This document shows, one piece after another, positions 47,101-57,490 of a DNA stretch of 64,000 nucleotides (the stretch's first letter is position 1; every line of letters starts with the position of its first letter). Origin of the DNA: Watersipora subatra. Taxonomy: Eukaryota; Bryozoa; Gymnolaemata; Cheilostomatida; Watersiporidae. The position numbers and the translations under genes are program-made. The notes beneath the pieces were generated by a model, which ran no database searches, was not told the DNA's origin, and saw only the letters and a program-made list of their open reading frames with translations. The DNA lies in contig NC_088711.1 of NCBI RefSeq assembly GCF_963576615.1, forward strand, positions 60,802,248 through 60,866,247. Direction: 5' to 3'.

Positions 47101-47739
47101 TAGAATGGCAAATATTGTTATATGTTAAATACAAATAAATTTTCTGTCCAAAGACTTTGTCATTACCTGGGCAACGCCAGGTTGTACAGCTAGTAGATGT
47201 ATATAGCACTAGAGTAAATTATACTATTATATAAAAAACACTTAGTTATATATATAGTCATATATATAAGATATACATATTTGTATGTATATACAAATAT
47301 ATATATACTTGGTACTGAAGTATTTACAAATATATTTGTGTATACACCAGTAACCTTATGAAAAGGTCCGTGTGTCAGATTTACAACAAGTAACTTCAGG
47401 GTCAGTTCTCTAGCTGCTCCAGTATTATACGAAACAAAAGATATTTCATTCGCCCCTCAACAATGTTTCTAAAACAGCTGTTTATGTCCGAAGATGTTAA
47501 AAACTACTCATGTATTGCTGACAATTGCAGGTCAAAAGTTATCCGAAGTCAAACTGCCAGCCAAGCAGGTGACTTCATGCTGCTTTGGAGGCAAGGATTA
47601 TGCTGATATGTTTGTTACTAGCAGTGCCGCAGGATATTCACCTGAAGAAATGGCAAAGGTGGACCCACTAAATGGTTCCATCTTTAGAGTAACCGGGCTA
47701 GGTAGCAAAGGACTTCCAGCAGACAGCTACTGCCCGTAG
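41172..47739 (+). CDS. RGN: Regucalcin / SMP-30 family lactonase, copy A
   Basis: Five exons, all introns phase 1: 41172-41334, 41870-42052, 45168-45383, 45556-45699, 47531-47739; 304 aa. The family is a six-bladed beta-propeller gluconolactonase and Ca-binding cytosolic protein. Metal and catalytic residues known in the family are present: E18 (GEGPHW), N103 (RFNDGK), N154 (DISNGLAW), D208 (PDGMCID). Other signatures are GxLWx[12 protein letters not shown] near the C-terminus and [10 protein letters not shown]. Length matches the usual 299-305 aa. No signal peptide. The start gives [20 protein letters not shown], aligned with the other two copies; an upstream in-frame ATG would add an unconserved extension. 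The exon 2 acceptor is a double AG. It is the most divergent of the three copies ([12 protein letters not shown] against YVDINSRTVNRL). Substrate specificity cannot be read from sequence. Confidence 0.93.
42174..42839. mobile_element. TA-flanked MITE 1 in regucalcin A intron 2
   Basis: Inverted ends CCGTAAGTCCTTATGCTCAA (left) and the inverse of CCGTAAGTCCTCATGCTCAA (right) continue into GCCGC. TA is duplicated at 42,172-42,173 and 42,840-42,841. 666 bp, no coding capacity; Tc1/mariner-type target site. Confidence 0.82.
43252..44079. mobile_element. TA-flanked MITE 2 in regucalcin A intron 2
   Basis: Ends AAACCTCTATTTGA are inverted with TCAAATAGAGGTTT; TA lies at 43,250-43,251 and 44,080-44,081. 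Extra internal copies of the motif lie near 43,320 (CCTCTATTTGACTG) and 43,990 (CCCTCTATTTGAACG), giving repeated subterminal sites. No transposase seen. Confidence 0.78.
44192..44827. mobile_element. piggyBac-like MITE in regucalcin A intron 2
   Basis: Ends TCCTTTGAACCCT (left) and CCCTTTGAACCCT (right, inverted) are flanked by TTAA at 44,188-44,191 and 44,828-44,831. A TTAA target and CCY-like ends are hallmarks of piggyBac. 636 bp, no coding capacity. Confidence 0.85.
45880..46030. repeat. TA/ACGTAT palindromic microsatellite
   Basis: Alternating TATATA with ACGTAT punctuations, self-complementary over most of its length. It lies in regucalcin A intron 4, directly left of a family H element. 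Confidence 0.9.
46044..47193. mobile_element. Family H element with outward hairpin-CTAG ends
   Basis: The right end has the hairpin ACCTGGGCAACGCCAGGT (47,165-47,182), a spacer, then CTAG at 47,190-47,193 followed by T. This arrangement resembles a Helitron 3' end. The left end is the inverted equivalent: CTAG at 46,044-46,047, then CCGGCGTTACACGGGTA. The inner left half contains GTAGTTGCCTGCCACTTGCC, TTGCGCCGTAACG and a tRNA-like core near 46,303 (GTAGCTCAATTGGTTAGC...GGATCGAA). It may be one element with two similar ends or two adjacent copies in opposite orientation. It lies in regucalcin A intron 4. Confidence 0.55.
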
Positions 47740-47786
47740 ATGATTTACAAATTCCAACTGATTTATTGCAAACTTTAAGATAATAT

Positions 47787-47792
47787 AATAAA
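47787..47792 (+). promoter_or_regulatory. Polyadenylation signal of regucalcin A
   Basis: AATAAA lies 48 bp after the stop codon, in a suitable position for the 3' end of the transcript. Confidence 0.6.
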
Positions 47793-48842
47793 GTTTATCA
47801 TGGGAAATAGTATATTATCTATATGATATTTCTATCATATTATCTATATGATTTCAGATGTGAAACAATTCTTAGTATTATTTGTAATGCTTGTAGTGGT
47901 TGAGATGAAGTTTAATATTGGATACTTCATGATTTAGTTGTTAGTAAACTGTATGTTTGCAATTGCTTTATACAATATTTAAATATAAATGCATCGGTTA
48001 AGAAGTATTTGGTGTCATGCTGAGGGTCTGTCATGTTCAATGCATGTTTTTGCGGTCTTTTGATCATTAAATTTAAGTAATTTTGCACTTGCTGATAGCA
48101 ACTTCTACAAAAAGTGTTTCAAGCTGAAAATCTGGTTATTTGACCTTTTGGATCAGATAACGAGCGAAGATGTAGCCTTTGTTTAGTATAAAGAGTGTAT
48201 TAAAGTACTATATTAAATACTAAAATACTTATTTAAATATATTTATAATTTACTTATCCGATTTAAAACAATCAAGTTATTCAAAGAAGAGTGTAGGCTT
48301 TACAAATATGTGATACCTAATGGTATCACATGGATCTTGGTTTATCGTGGGTTGCCAAAGTCAGCAGAAACAGCTTCCATGACAGCTTAAAATATTGTTA
48401 CGCTACTGTACTAGCCTTTGATAGACTCTGATAGATATTCTACGTTTTTGCTCCTTATTTCTCTCTATTTATTTACTAGTTTTGCTAAAAAACTAATTTT
48501 GGCCTATTATTGTCTTTATACAGGTTTAGTATACCCAATTAATCTGCATATTTTACACACATTTTTTGAATAGATTTGTTTCCATCAGACATTGATAAGC
48601 CATTGACTAAAAAATGTCCTGTGAGAAGCCAATCTGTCAAACAAAAACGCCATGTGTATATATCAACCCTTGCAGAGTCTAGAGATCCTCAACTGCTTTG
48701 TTTTAAAAATGAGCAAACAATCTTGACCTGGCTAGGTGCCAGTAGATAGTGAACTAGTGATATGACAAGATAAGACAGGTGCTTGAAGGTACTTATATCA
48801 GCACATTCTTCTAGCCTCCTTTGGTAACCACGGTTAACTGCA
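47793..48842. other. Intergenic region between regucalcin A and B
   Basis: AT-rich. No gene or element ends recognised. It presumably holds the copy B promoter; no clear TATA box. Confidence 0.5.
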
Positions 48843-51800
48843 ATGGCAGCGAAAGTAGAGATTTTAGTTAAGCATGCTGCAACGACTATCGGAGAAGGGC
48901 CGCACTGGGAAGAAAGTTCTGGAAAGCTGCTCTATGTGGATATTAACAGTCGTACTGTCAATAGATTGCATGTGGAGACAAAAGTGAATGAGCAGGTGGA
49001 ACTAGGTGAGTGGCAGCTAGCTAATATCCATGTAAAGAAAAGGAACACGCGCTATTGCATCAAATGGGTGGCCCTGAAACTAATTTTGTTGATGTGTATC
49101 TTTTAGGATTAATCAGTGGACCAGCCAATGGTGTGTGTGTGTGTGTGTGAGCCGGTGGGTCAGCCAATCAAGACAGCAAATTTCAGCATCCCCGAACATT
49201 CAACTTACACCGTATTACACATAACTTACACCGTAACTTACAAAATTGGTTTCTGCAAGAAAAAGGCAGTTAGGTTCTTGTTTTGTAATTACCATAATTC
49301 AGCCTACACTGGCCTGAGCTATTTGGTCGGCTTAGTTGCCAGACTATTCGGCAAATGACAGTCCTAACATTACATCTGGTTGCCTTGGGCTGCAGCAACC
49401 TATCTTCAATTTTATTAATATACTAGGTGAATGCCCGGTGTTGCACGGATAATAAAACATTTTTGCACAGAAAATTTATTGTTAATCAACGTATACAACA
49501 TTAAAGGAAGGTGTTTGTTTATTTCTGTGTGCGCTATGAGTTTAATTAAGTTTATGCTACATGTACATATATTTATATATGTATATATATAAATATATAT
49601 ACATATATATATATAGCATTTTGAAGAAGTCTGGACACGTATTTTTTGTCTAACACGCTGGCCTTTCTATGCGCCAATAAAGATTGGCAGGTGTAATAAG
49701 TATGTTCACAAGTATTCTATAGTATGGCAAGACGCCCAAGTGGTGTAGTGGTTAGCACGCCTGTTTGCAAAACTGTCATTTGTGAATTCAATTTTAGAGC
49801 GAAGTAGTTTTTCCGTTCCTAATGCTAGCAAGCGCTGCAAGTGTGCGTATTTTGTTGTTATAACTGGACATACGATAGACCAACAGACAAACACTTGGGT
49901 TTATATACATAGTTAAAAGGTAAAATAGTACACTGGCAGTCCAGAGTGTCATGAGAGATTGTCATGTGTAATAACTATGTGCACAATTATTCCGCAAAGC
50001 ATGAAGTTGATGGAGTGGTGCAGTTGGTAGAACACATCGCTAAAAAACAGAATATTTGAGTTTGATCCCTGTGCAAAGTGATCCTTTTTGCTAATGTTCT
50101 AAGCATGACTTCGGACAGACACAGCTCTTATTATAGTAAAGGTTGATTTTGTATTGAATACGTTAGAAAAACATAACTTGTTGAGTACCTAAACACTGAT
50201 GACATAAAACTGACAACCTTTCAACTGTATGTCCTGAATCCAGGCACTGAAATACCTGCTCTCTCTGTTCCCTCTGCTATGTTTTTTGTTTGTTTGTTTT
50301 TAATTGAAAAATAATGTAATTCTTGATAAAATTGTTTAAGGATTATGTTTGTTAAAATAAAATGCCATATTTTTCATATTATTTGATCCAATATTCACAA
50401 GTGCTGATGGGTAGGTTAACTCCTAGCGTGCTTTAGAGAAATAGAACAAGTTGAACCGCTATTTTCTCACTCTTATGTAAATGATATTATTTCTACCGTT
50501 GCAATGGCAGTCTAACACGCCGTGAGAGATAGCTATCTGCAAAATTATTCTAAAATTTTTTCGAAGGTGCATGTGTTCCTGTGTTGATCAGTAAAGCTAA
50601 ATGTAGAGAGTTCGAATCACATGCAAGGTATTCTTTTTCCAATATCTAGTAAAGGCTTCAGACAGACAGACAGACGAATGATCTTACTATAATAGTGAAG
50701 AATAGGAGAATGTAAATAGGAGAGACTGCATTCATGTGTTGAACAACAACTGTCTGTCTGTAATACCTTATCAAACAGAAGTGTTATCTTTGGTTTTGGA
50801 GTTGGTAATTTGAAACCACGCAACTGCTGATATTGTAAAATATGTGGTTATCATTTGATAATTGGGTCACTTGCGGTAGTGTTCCTCTGTTCAACTCCTT
50901 CGACCCTGATTTGCTTGTGTTTACACGTTTCTTCAAAAGTTACCTTTATAGTCAGCTGCTTTACTTGATACAGTTATCTAGACTAAACGAGAATAAGCTT
51001 GTTCTGGCAGAGCTGACATCAGGAAACATACTTTTATAGTGTGGTTTGTTTACTTGATGTGTTTTAAAATGATTCGTAAACCATGTTGGTACAGCTTAGA
51101 ACCCAACAAAGTTTCATATGCTGGCAACCACATACCCAGCAGTTTAATCAATGTGAGGATGTTCACCCTCTTTGATAAGAGGATACAAAATATACTGTTA
51201 AATGTTCTTTTATGTACAACTATAACAGATGGTACTGCTTCCCTCATTGTACCCAGCAATGATGGAGGATACATTGTCAGCTCTCAGAGAAAAATCTGCC
51301 ATCTTGATTGGGACTCCAAGAACTTGACCGCAATCGCTGAAGTGCCCGCGATTGGTGCAAATGACCGGTTTAACGATGGCAAATGTGATCACCAGGGACG
51401 ACTTTGGGCTGGTAGGTGTAGCCTTGTATCACCCCTTTAACGAACCAAATTATGAAGCTCTCTCAGGCTATAGATGCTGATCTATGTAACAAGAATAGAC
51501 TGCAACACTGCATTAACACTGATAGTGTGAGATAGTGGGCATGGCTTCGAGTATCTCCTTTCTGTATCCACTTCTCTGGAACCATCTATCAGTTTGTTTG
51601 TCTTGTAAGCATTTTAAAATTATAAACTTTAAGATTATAAACTTTCAGTAGATTATCCTAGTGACTGTACCCCTGCAAAGCGAATGATGCCATTTTAGCA
51701 AATTCACTGTTAGACAAGTGCAAAGATCAACTGAATCAACTTGTTTTGTTACAATGTTCATGGCACAGTCGTTGTAGTTCATGAAACTGAAAACGCACGA

Positions 51801-54800
51801 GTCAGAGACATGCTGAGAATGCTTTTTATTTACTCCTTGGGTTCTGACAAAGGTTGGTCATTTGATGTCAGGTGTTTTCTTAAGGTATAGAATAATAACA
51901 AAGTGAAGTTAGTACAATGTTTTAACTTGATGCTTATAAACAAGTACGATCTTACACACTTGATATTCATTTCAGGATATTGTCCCAGCATTTCTTTCAA
52001 CTATTTCAATATTTAGGAGATAAATAATAACCAGAGTGAAGTGTTATTCAGCTGTTGATGTTCCAGTGAGTGCGAACAACCTCTAAACTAATTCACAGGT
52101 ACTATGGGACATGAAACTGCTCCAGCGGAACTTGAAATGGGTCTGGGCCGTCTCTTTAAAATCGAAAAAGGGAGTCTAACATTGGCAGAGGAAAGACCAG
52201 TAGATATATCTAATGGTCTAGCTTGGACCGCTGACGACACTGTCATGTATTATATCGACAGCATCCCTCGACATGTTTATGCATATGACTTTGACCCTAG
52301 CAATGGAAGTATAGGTACGTACATCTTCAACATTATCTTCAGGTCCTGCTGTGGCGAACTGACAAACCCTAGCTAGCGAACAATATCAGGTAATGCAGTA
52401 TTTGTAGATAGCACTGTGTGATTTTGAGATGTCTATCCATATTTGTTTGTTCATCACAGCTGAGTAAACTGGTGTCTTGCATCCTTTGCTTGATGTATGT
52501 AGACAAGTTGTAAGGAGACAACTCTGATATGATTTGCTCTTTTAGTACTCTAAGCACAATGCCAATGGTTTATCCAATTTTTTAGCCGTTGGTGTTAATG
52601 ACAGTTATTCTTTATTCAAAAATATAATATTTATAAGTCATGTAATAAATTAAAAGAATGTTATGAAATATTGTATACGTATTTTTTAACAAGCTCAGAT
52701 ATGTGTTGACAAGTATTGGTTTATGTTGACACATATTGGCTCGTGTTGACATGTGTTGACAAGTATTTGATCACATTGACACCCGTTGATAAGTGTTGGC
52801 TGATGTTGACACGTGTTGACAAGGGTTTGCTACTGTTTATATCTGTTAACAGCTCATGGCTCATGTTGGCTCATAGAGGTAAGGGTTTGGCTCATGTTGA
52901 CACCTGTTGACAAGTGTTGGCTCATGTTGACACCTGTTGACATGTTTTGGCTCATGTTGACACCTGTTGACAAGTGTTGGCTCATTTTGAGACCCATTGA
53001 CAAGTGTTGGCTCGTGTTGACACATAAAGACCAATGTTGACAAGAATTGAGATGTAAAGAACTAAAATTATTAAAAAGCTAATAAGTGCTCTAAATGAAA
53101 GAGTGGTCATGGTTAGGGTCATCGTTAACTTTTATTGATTTCCGATGAATACTTACCTTATTTATTGATTTATTTTGATAAAGCGAACAGACGAGTTGCT
53201 GTTGACTTTGGGAATTGGTCATTAGAAGAAACAGGTCACCCAGATGGCATGTGTATAGACCAGGAAGGAAAGCTTTGGGTTGCAGGATTTGGCAGCAGCA
53301 AAGTGATGCAATTTGATCATGTTACAGGTAATTTGACCCCACAGCAGGTAATTTGACTCCACAACAGGTAATTTGACCCCGCAACAGGTAATTTGACTCC
53401 ACAACAGGTAATGAATTATGAACAGAAAATGGCATTTTCTAAACTCAACTGATGATTTTAATTATCGATTGGCTCACTTCTCTGCTGTGTGTAGAAAGTA
53501 ACCAATAGCCAAGGAGATAACAAAAACTTGCAGTTTTACAATAAGATGTCATTTTTGTATTTTATCCAGAGCGCAAGGACAAAATATAAAAATGTTGTAG
53601 AGGAATGTAGCAGACTGGTTGCATCTACCGCCTGAGTTGAATTCTGTTCTATTTATAGATGTTTAGAGCTTCACTATATGGCGATTTAATTATTTTGTGG
53701 CAAGTTTCAAGGTAGTCGATTTAAAAATTGCTACCATTTAATGAGATATTGCTAATCGTATAAAGGATAAAAAATTGCTACCATTTAATGAGATATTGCT
53801 AATCGTATAAATGATAAAAAATTGCTACCATTTAATGAGATATTGCTAATCGTATAAATGATAAAAAATTGCTACCATTTAATGAGATATTGCTAATCGT
53901 ATAAATGATAAAAAATTGCTACCATTTAATGAGATATTGCTAATCGTATAAATGATAAAAAATTGCTACCATTTAATGAGATATTGCTAATCGTATAAAT
54001 GATAAAAAATTGCTACCATTTAATGAGATATTGCTAATCGTATAAATGATAAAAAATTGCTACCATTTAATGAGATATTGCTAATCGTATAAATGATAAA
54101 AAATTGCTACCATTTAATGAGATATTGCTAATCGTATAAATGATAAAAAATTGCCACTATTAATTGAGATATTGCTAATCGTATAAAGGATAAAAAATTG
54201 CTACCATTTAATGAGGTATTGTTAATTGTATACCTTAAATGATATAATCGTGCAATGACGATATCTCTCACACTTGATGATTTTCAGAGTGAGCGGTACA
54301 GGAATTAAAAAGTATGGGCTTCATAGCATGGCCTTCCCTACATACAGGCGTTCATGAAATAAATGTTTCTAACTATCAAGAACACAAAACACTTTTTTTA
54401 AGTTTAAACATTCAAAAGTATTAACAAAAATGTGCAAGTTTTTTACATAATAACAGTATTGTGATATATCGCGAACCATCTATTTACAGTATCATATCGT
54501 TTGAAGATTTTTGGAAATCGCAGTGCTGCAGACGGTACAATTGCCCTTGGTATTGACAAATTGATCAGCCTAATTCTTTTTTATTTGTGAGTTAGTATCT
54601 GAAGATTTGTGCAAAAACACTACAATTTTGTTGAGATCACCAAATATAAAGAATTTACTTTTGGCTAAAATGATAGCAATAGTTTTATTGCATCATAATA
54701 TCTCCTTATACAGAAAACTAAAACAGAATAGGACTTTGACTAGCTATTGTGGTGAGACGATTAAATGTATAGGCCTATAGCGGTTTGTATTTGAAAGTTT

Positions 54801-55244
54801 TGTGTGCTTGTAGCAGCTTGAACTGATCTGACAGCTTGTTAGTTTTTGCTTTTTGAATGAAGACTTTGGCTTTTATAGATGGCATTTTTACATTTTCTGT
54901 CCCGTTTTCTCTGTTATATTGGTAGTCTTTGCTCTTTTGTTTGAGTAAAAACGGTAGAATAACATTTGCTAGTAGCTTCCAGCTAAAGATAGACATAAGC
55001 TCAAATTCAAGACGCCTGCTATGATCTTCTAGGTCAGAAGATATCAGAAGTAAAGTTTCCAGCCAAGAAGATAACCTCATGCTGTTTTGGAGGCAAGGAT
55101 TACGCCGAGTTGTTTGTAACTTGCGCTAATGCAGGATATGCTTCGCCTGAAGAAATGGCAAAATTGGACCCGCTAGCAGGCTCCATCTTTAGAGTGACAG
55201 GGCTTGGAAGCAAAGGACTTCCTGCAGACAACTACTGTTCTTAG
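48843..55244 (+). CDS. RGN: Regucalcin / SMP-30 family lactonase, copy B
   Basis: Five exons, all introns phase 1, lengths as in copy A apart from a 3-bp longer last exon: 48843-49005, 51229-51411, 52099-52314, 53184-53327, 55033-55244; 305 aa. E18, N103, N154 and D208 are all kept. Other motifs kept are [64 protein letters not shown] and [10 protein letters not shown]. The extra residue is in GYASPEEM against GYSPEEM in A. The exon 1 protein is identical to that of copy C, so B and C share the more recent duplication. Predicted cytosolic, no signal peptide. Its introns are rich in SINEs and tandem repeats, one of which starts at the exon 4 donor. All splice sites are intact, so the copy looks functional. 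Confidence 0.93.
49425..49480 (-). repeat. Family H end fragment
   Basis: ACTAGGTGAATGCCCGGTGT + TGCACGGATAATAAAACA: an inverted CTAG plus hairpin end like that at 46,044. Intron 1 of regucalcin B. Confidence 0.55.
49660..49912 (+). repeat. tRNA-related SINE copy (family S)
   Basis: GGCAGGTGTAATAAGTATGT, then a tRNA-like part GCCCAAGTGGTGTAGTGGTT AGCACGCC ... GTGAATTCAATTTTAG, a body with ACAGACAAACAC, and the tail region. The A-box is very clear. Intron 1 of regucalcin B. Confidence 0.6.
49930..50150 (+). repeat. tRNA-related SINE copy (family S), best preserved
   Basis: CATGAGAGATTGTCATGTGT AATAACTATGTGCACAATTATTCC, then a tRNA-like part GGAGTGGTGCAGTTGGTAGA ... GAGTTTGATCCCTGTG, a body, and the end CTTATTATAGTAAAGG. 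It directly follows the copy at 49,660. Intron 1 of regucalcin B. Confidence 0.62.
50505..50715 (+). repeat. tRNA-related SINE copy (family S), diverged
   Basis: CACGCCGTGAGAGATAGCTA, then GAGAGTTCGAATCACATGC (B-box-like), a CAGACAGACAGACG body, and CTTACTATAATAGTGAAG. Third copy within 1.1 kb in the same intron and orientation. Confidence 0.5.
52690..53045. repeat. 30-bp degenerate minisatellite
   Basis: About ten units around GGCTCATGTTGACACCTGTT GACAAGTGTT, most regular between 52,900 and 53,020. Intron 3 of regucalcin B, ending about 140 bp before exon 4. Confidence 0.85.
53328..53407 (+). repeat. 20-bp tandem repeat of the exon 4 splice donor
   Basis: Four units of GTAATTTGACYCCRCARCAG follow exon 4 of regucalcin B directly, and a fifth GTAAT begins at 53,408. 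Each unit ends in CAG and the next begins with GTAAT, so the true donor context CAG|GTAAT is recreated every 20 bp. Confidence 0.88.
53727..54230. repeat. 47-bp minisatellite, about 10 units
   Basis: Unit ATTGCTACCATTTAATGAGA TATTGCTAATCGTATAAATG ATAAAAA. Central units are identical; the first and last units are diverged. Intron 4 of regucalcin B. Confidence 0.95.
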
Positions 55245-55681
55245 ATGATTGGCTGATTGCAAATAACTTGCTGCAGTGTGGAGTGATGTCTTTAGACCGG
55301 TCGTAGCCTTATTTAGTTTTTGTCATAGCTTGCTTATTTTGAAAGTTCTGCTCCATGTATACACAGATTCTATTGATTATATAAGTAGTAGCTGATGCAG
55401 ACTGTCTCTTATTATCTATAAATAGTCTACTTAAAGCACTCAGAATTAAACTAAAGTAGTTATCTATGATATTGATATGGTCTAAATATTATGACATACT
55501 GGTTGGCCACAGGCTAATAGCTGTTGAAATCAGGTCAACCGTTTAATGTATGTGACCCCATAGGAATGTTTTCTATGAGCCACAAAACCAATGAGAGATA
55601 TAGTAAAGGCGGATGCGTATGAATGCCAAGTTTATCCAGGAATAAAAACTTGCAATGTAGAAGATAAAACAAGGTATAGAG

Positions 55682-55924
55682 TGACTAAAATTTACTCGCA
55701 CTACAACATTGTTTCATATGGCTTACAATAAAATTAAAGGCACAGCTTTAAAATCTAGACAAATCCAACTCATCACGTGCTAAAACATACTCTTTTTTAT
55801 GGTTTATGGAGTACAGTTTTAGCTCTTGTTGAGTCTGGTTTGTTCAGATTTAAAAGCTGTGTTTTTAGTGTTATTGTAAACCATATGAAACAATGTTGTG
55901 ATGTAATTAAATTTTAGTATACTC
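55682..55924. mobile_element. Short foldback element downstream of regucalcin B
   Basis: The left arm (ACTAAAATTTA ... CAACATTGTTTCATATGG) pairs imperfectly with the right arm ending TAAATTTTAGT, over about 100 bases each with a short centre near 55,790. Transcription would give a long imperfect hairpin. Flanking duplication not clear. Confidence 0.7.
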
Positions 55925-56235
55925 TATATATTTGGTTTCATTACAAACTCTTTTTTAAATTGCATGCTTAATACCTGAGGTCATCACAATTAGAATTATT
56001 CTGAACTGAATATAGAAGATAAATTCACTCTAATCCTTTGCTATTCTAAATCATGTTCCGAATAGGAATGCATGTCTAACAGCAGAGGTGATTTATTTAA
56101 ATAAAAATGACTACTTATGGCACAATTGCTAGCATTGATATTGCTAAAATTTCTGGGGAATTTAGAAAACCTGTACATGACTTAGTAAACATGTACAATA
56201 AGATTTTGATAGAACAACAGCATGTCTTTTGCAAA

Positions 56236-56700
56236 ATAGTATATACACCAATGAATATAGTATATACACCAACGAATATAGTATATACACCAATGAATAT
56301 AGTATATACACCAAGGAATATAGTATATACACCAATGAATATAGTATATACACCAATGAATATAATATATACACCAATGACAATAGTATATACACCAATG
56401 AATATAGTATATACACCAATGAATATGGTATATACACCAATGAATATAATATATACACCAATGACTATAGTATATACACCAATGAATATAGTATATACAC
56501 CAATGAATATAGTATATACACCAATGAATATAGTATATACACCAACGAATATAGTATATACACCAATGAATATAGTATATACACCAATGAATATATATGT
56601 ATATACACCAATGAATATAGTATATACACCAATGAATATAGTATATACACCAATGAATATAGTATATACACCAATGAATATAGTATATGCACCAATGTTC
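56236..56700. repeat. 21-bp minisatellite (AATATAGTATATACACCAATG)n
   Basis: About 22 units, very regular, with one unit altered near 56,592 (ATATATGTATATAC). A 208-codon frame runs through it from 56,107 (43 unique residues, then IVYTPMN repeats), and other frames are open too. The unit is seven codons and lacks stops in several frames, so coding is doubtful. Confidence 0.93.
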
Positions 56701-57490
56701 GCTCAACTTACATTACGCAATAAGTTTTTGTGAAAAGTTAAAAAAATGGCTTCAAACTGAAGAGCTTTAGATGGCAAAAAGTCTGAACAGACGTCATAAA
56801 TAATGTGATAAACTCCCTCAATTGGCTTGCATTAACAAAGGCTTCAAATAGAAAGCATTCAGTGCTGTCTATTCATCAGGAAGGAAGGTGAGCTGGGTAT
56901 ACTAGTAACTTATGGATGGTAAAAGAGCATTACAAAGTACACAAGGAGACACAACTTCTCAGTTAATTGTAGTACATACTTCTCAATTATAATTGTACAC
57001 GGAACAGCATTCCGTGATTTGGAAGTCAATGAAGCAGAACATTTCACACTCTTGAGCGTGCCCAGATTACTAGCTGTCACTAGTCACTACTAGCTACTCA
57101 AAAGGCAATCTCAGTGAGACAAGATTAGTTCGAGTTGAGATATTATCTACATGTACATGTATATTATCTTAGCTATCTTTTATCTTAGTCACTATTAAAG
57201 GCAAGTAGTGTACAACATAATCTTATAAAGAGCAATTTCTTTGTAAACTTGCAAGGATGACTCTAATAATAAAACTGCTATTTAGAGAGTAGAACGTAGG
57301 CTGCCCTGGTGCAACTTATACATGCTAAATCCTTTCATAAACATGCAACATAGAATGCACAAATAAATCCAAAGTTGCATTCTTATATAGTACTCTGTGA
57401 ATTTCATGCAGTAGTATTCACAAGCATTGTTCATGCAAATTGCACAAATAGTTCAAGTTTTTCAACCAGGAATTATCTCTCAACTAGCAA

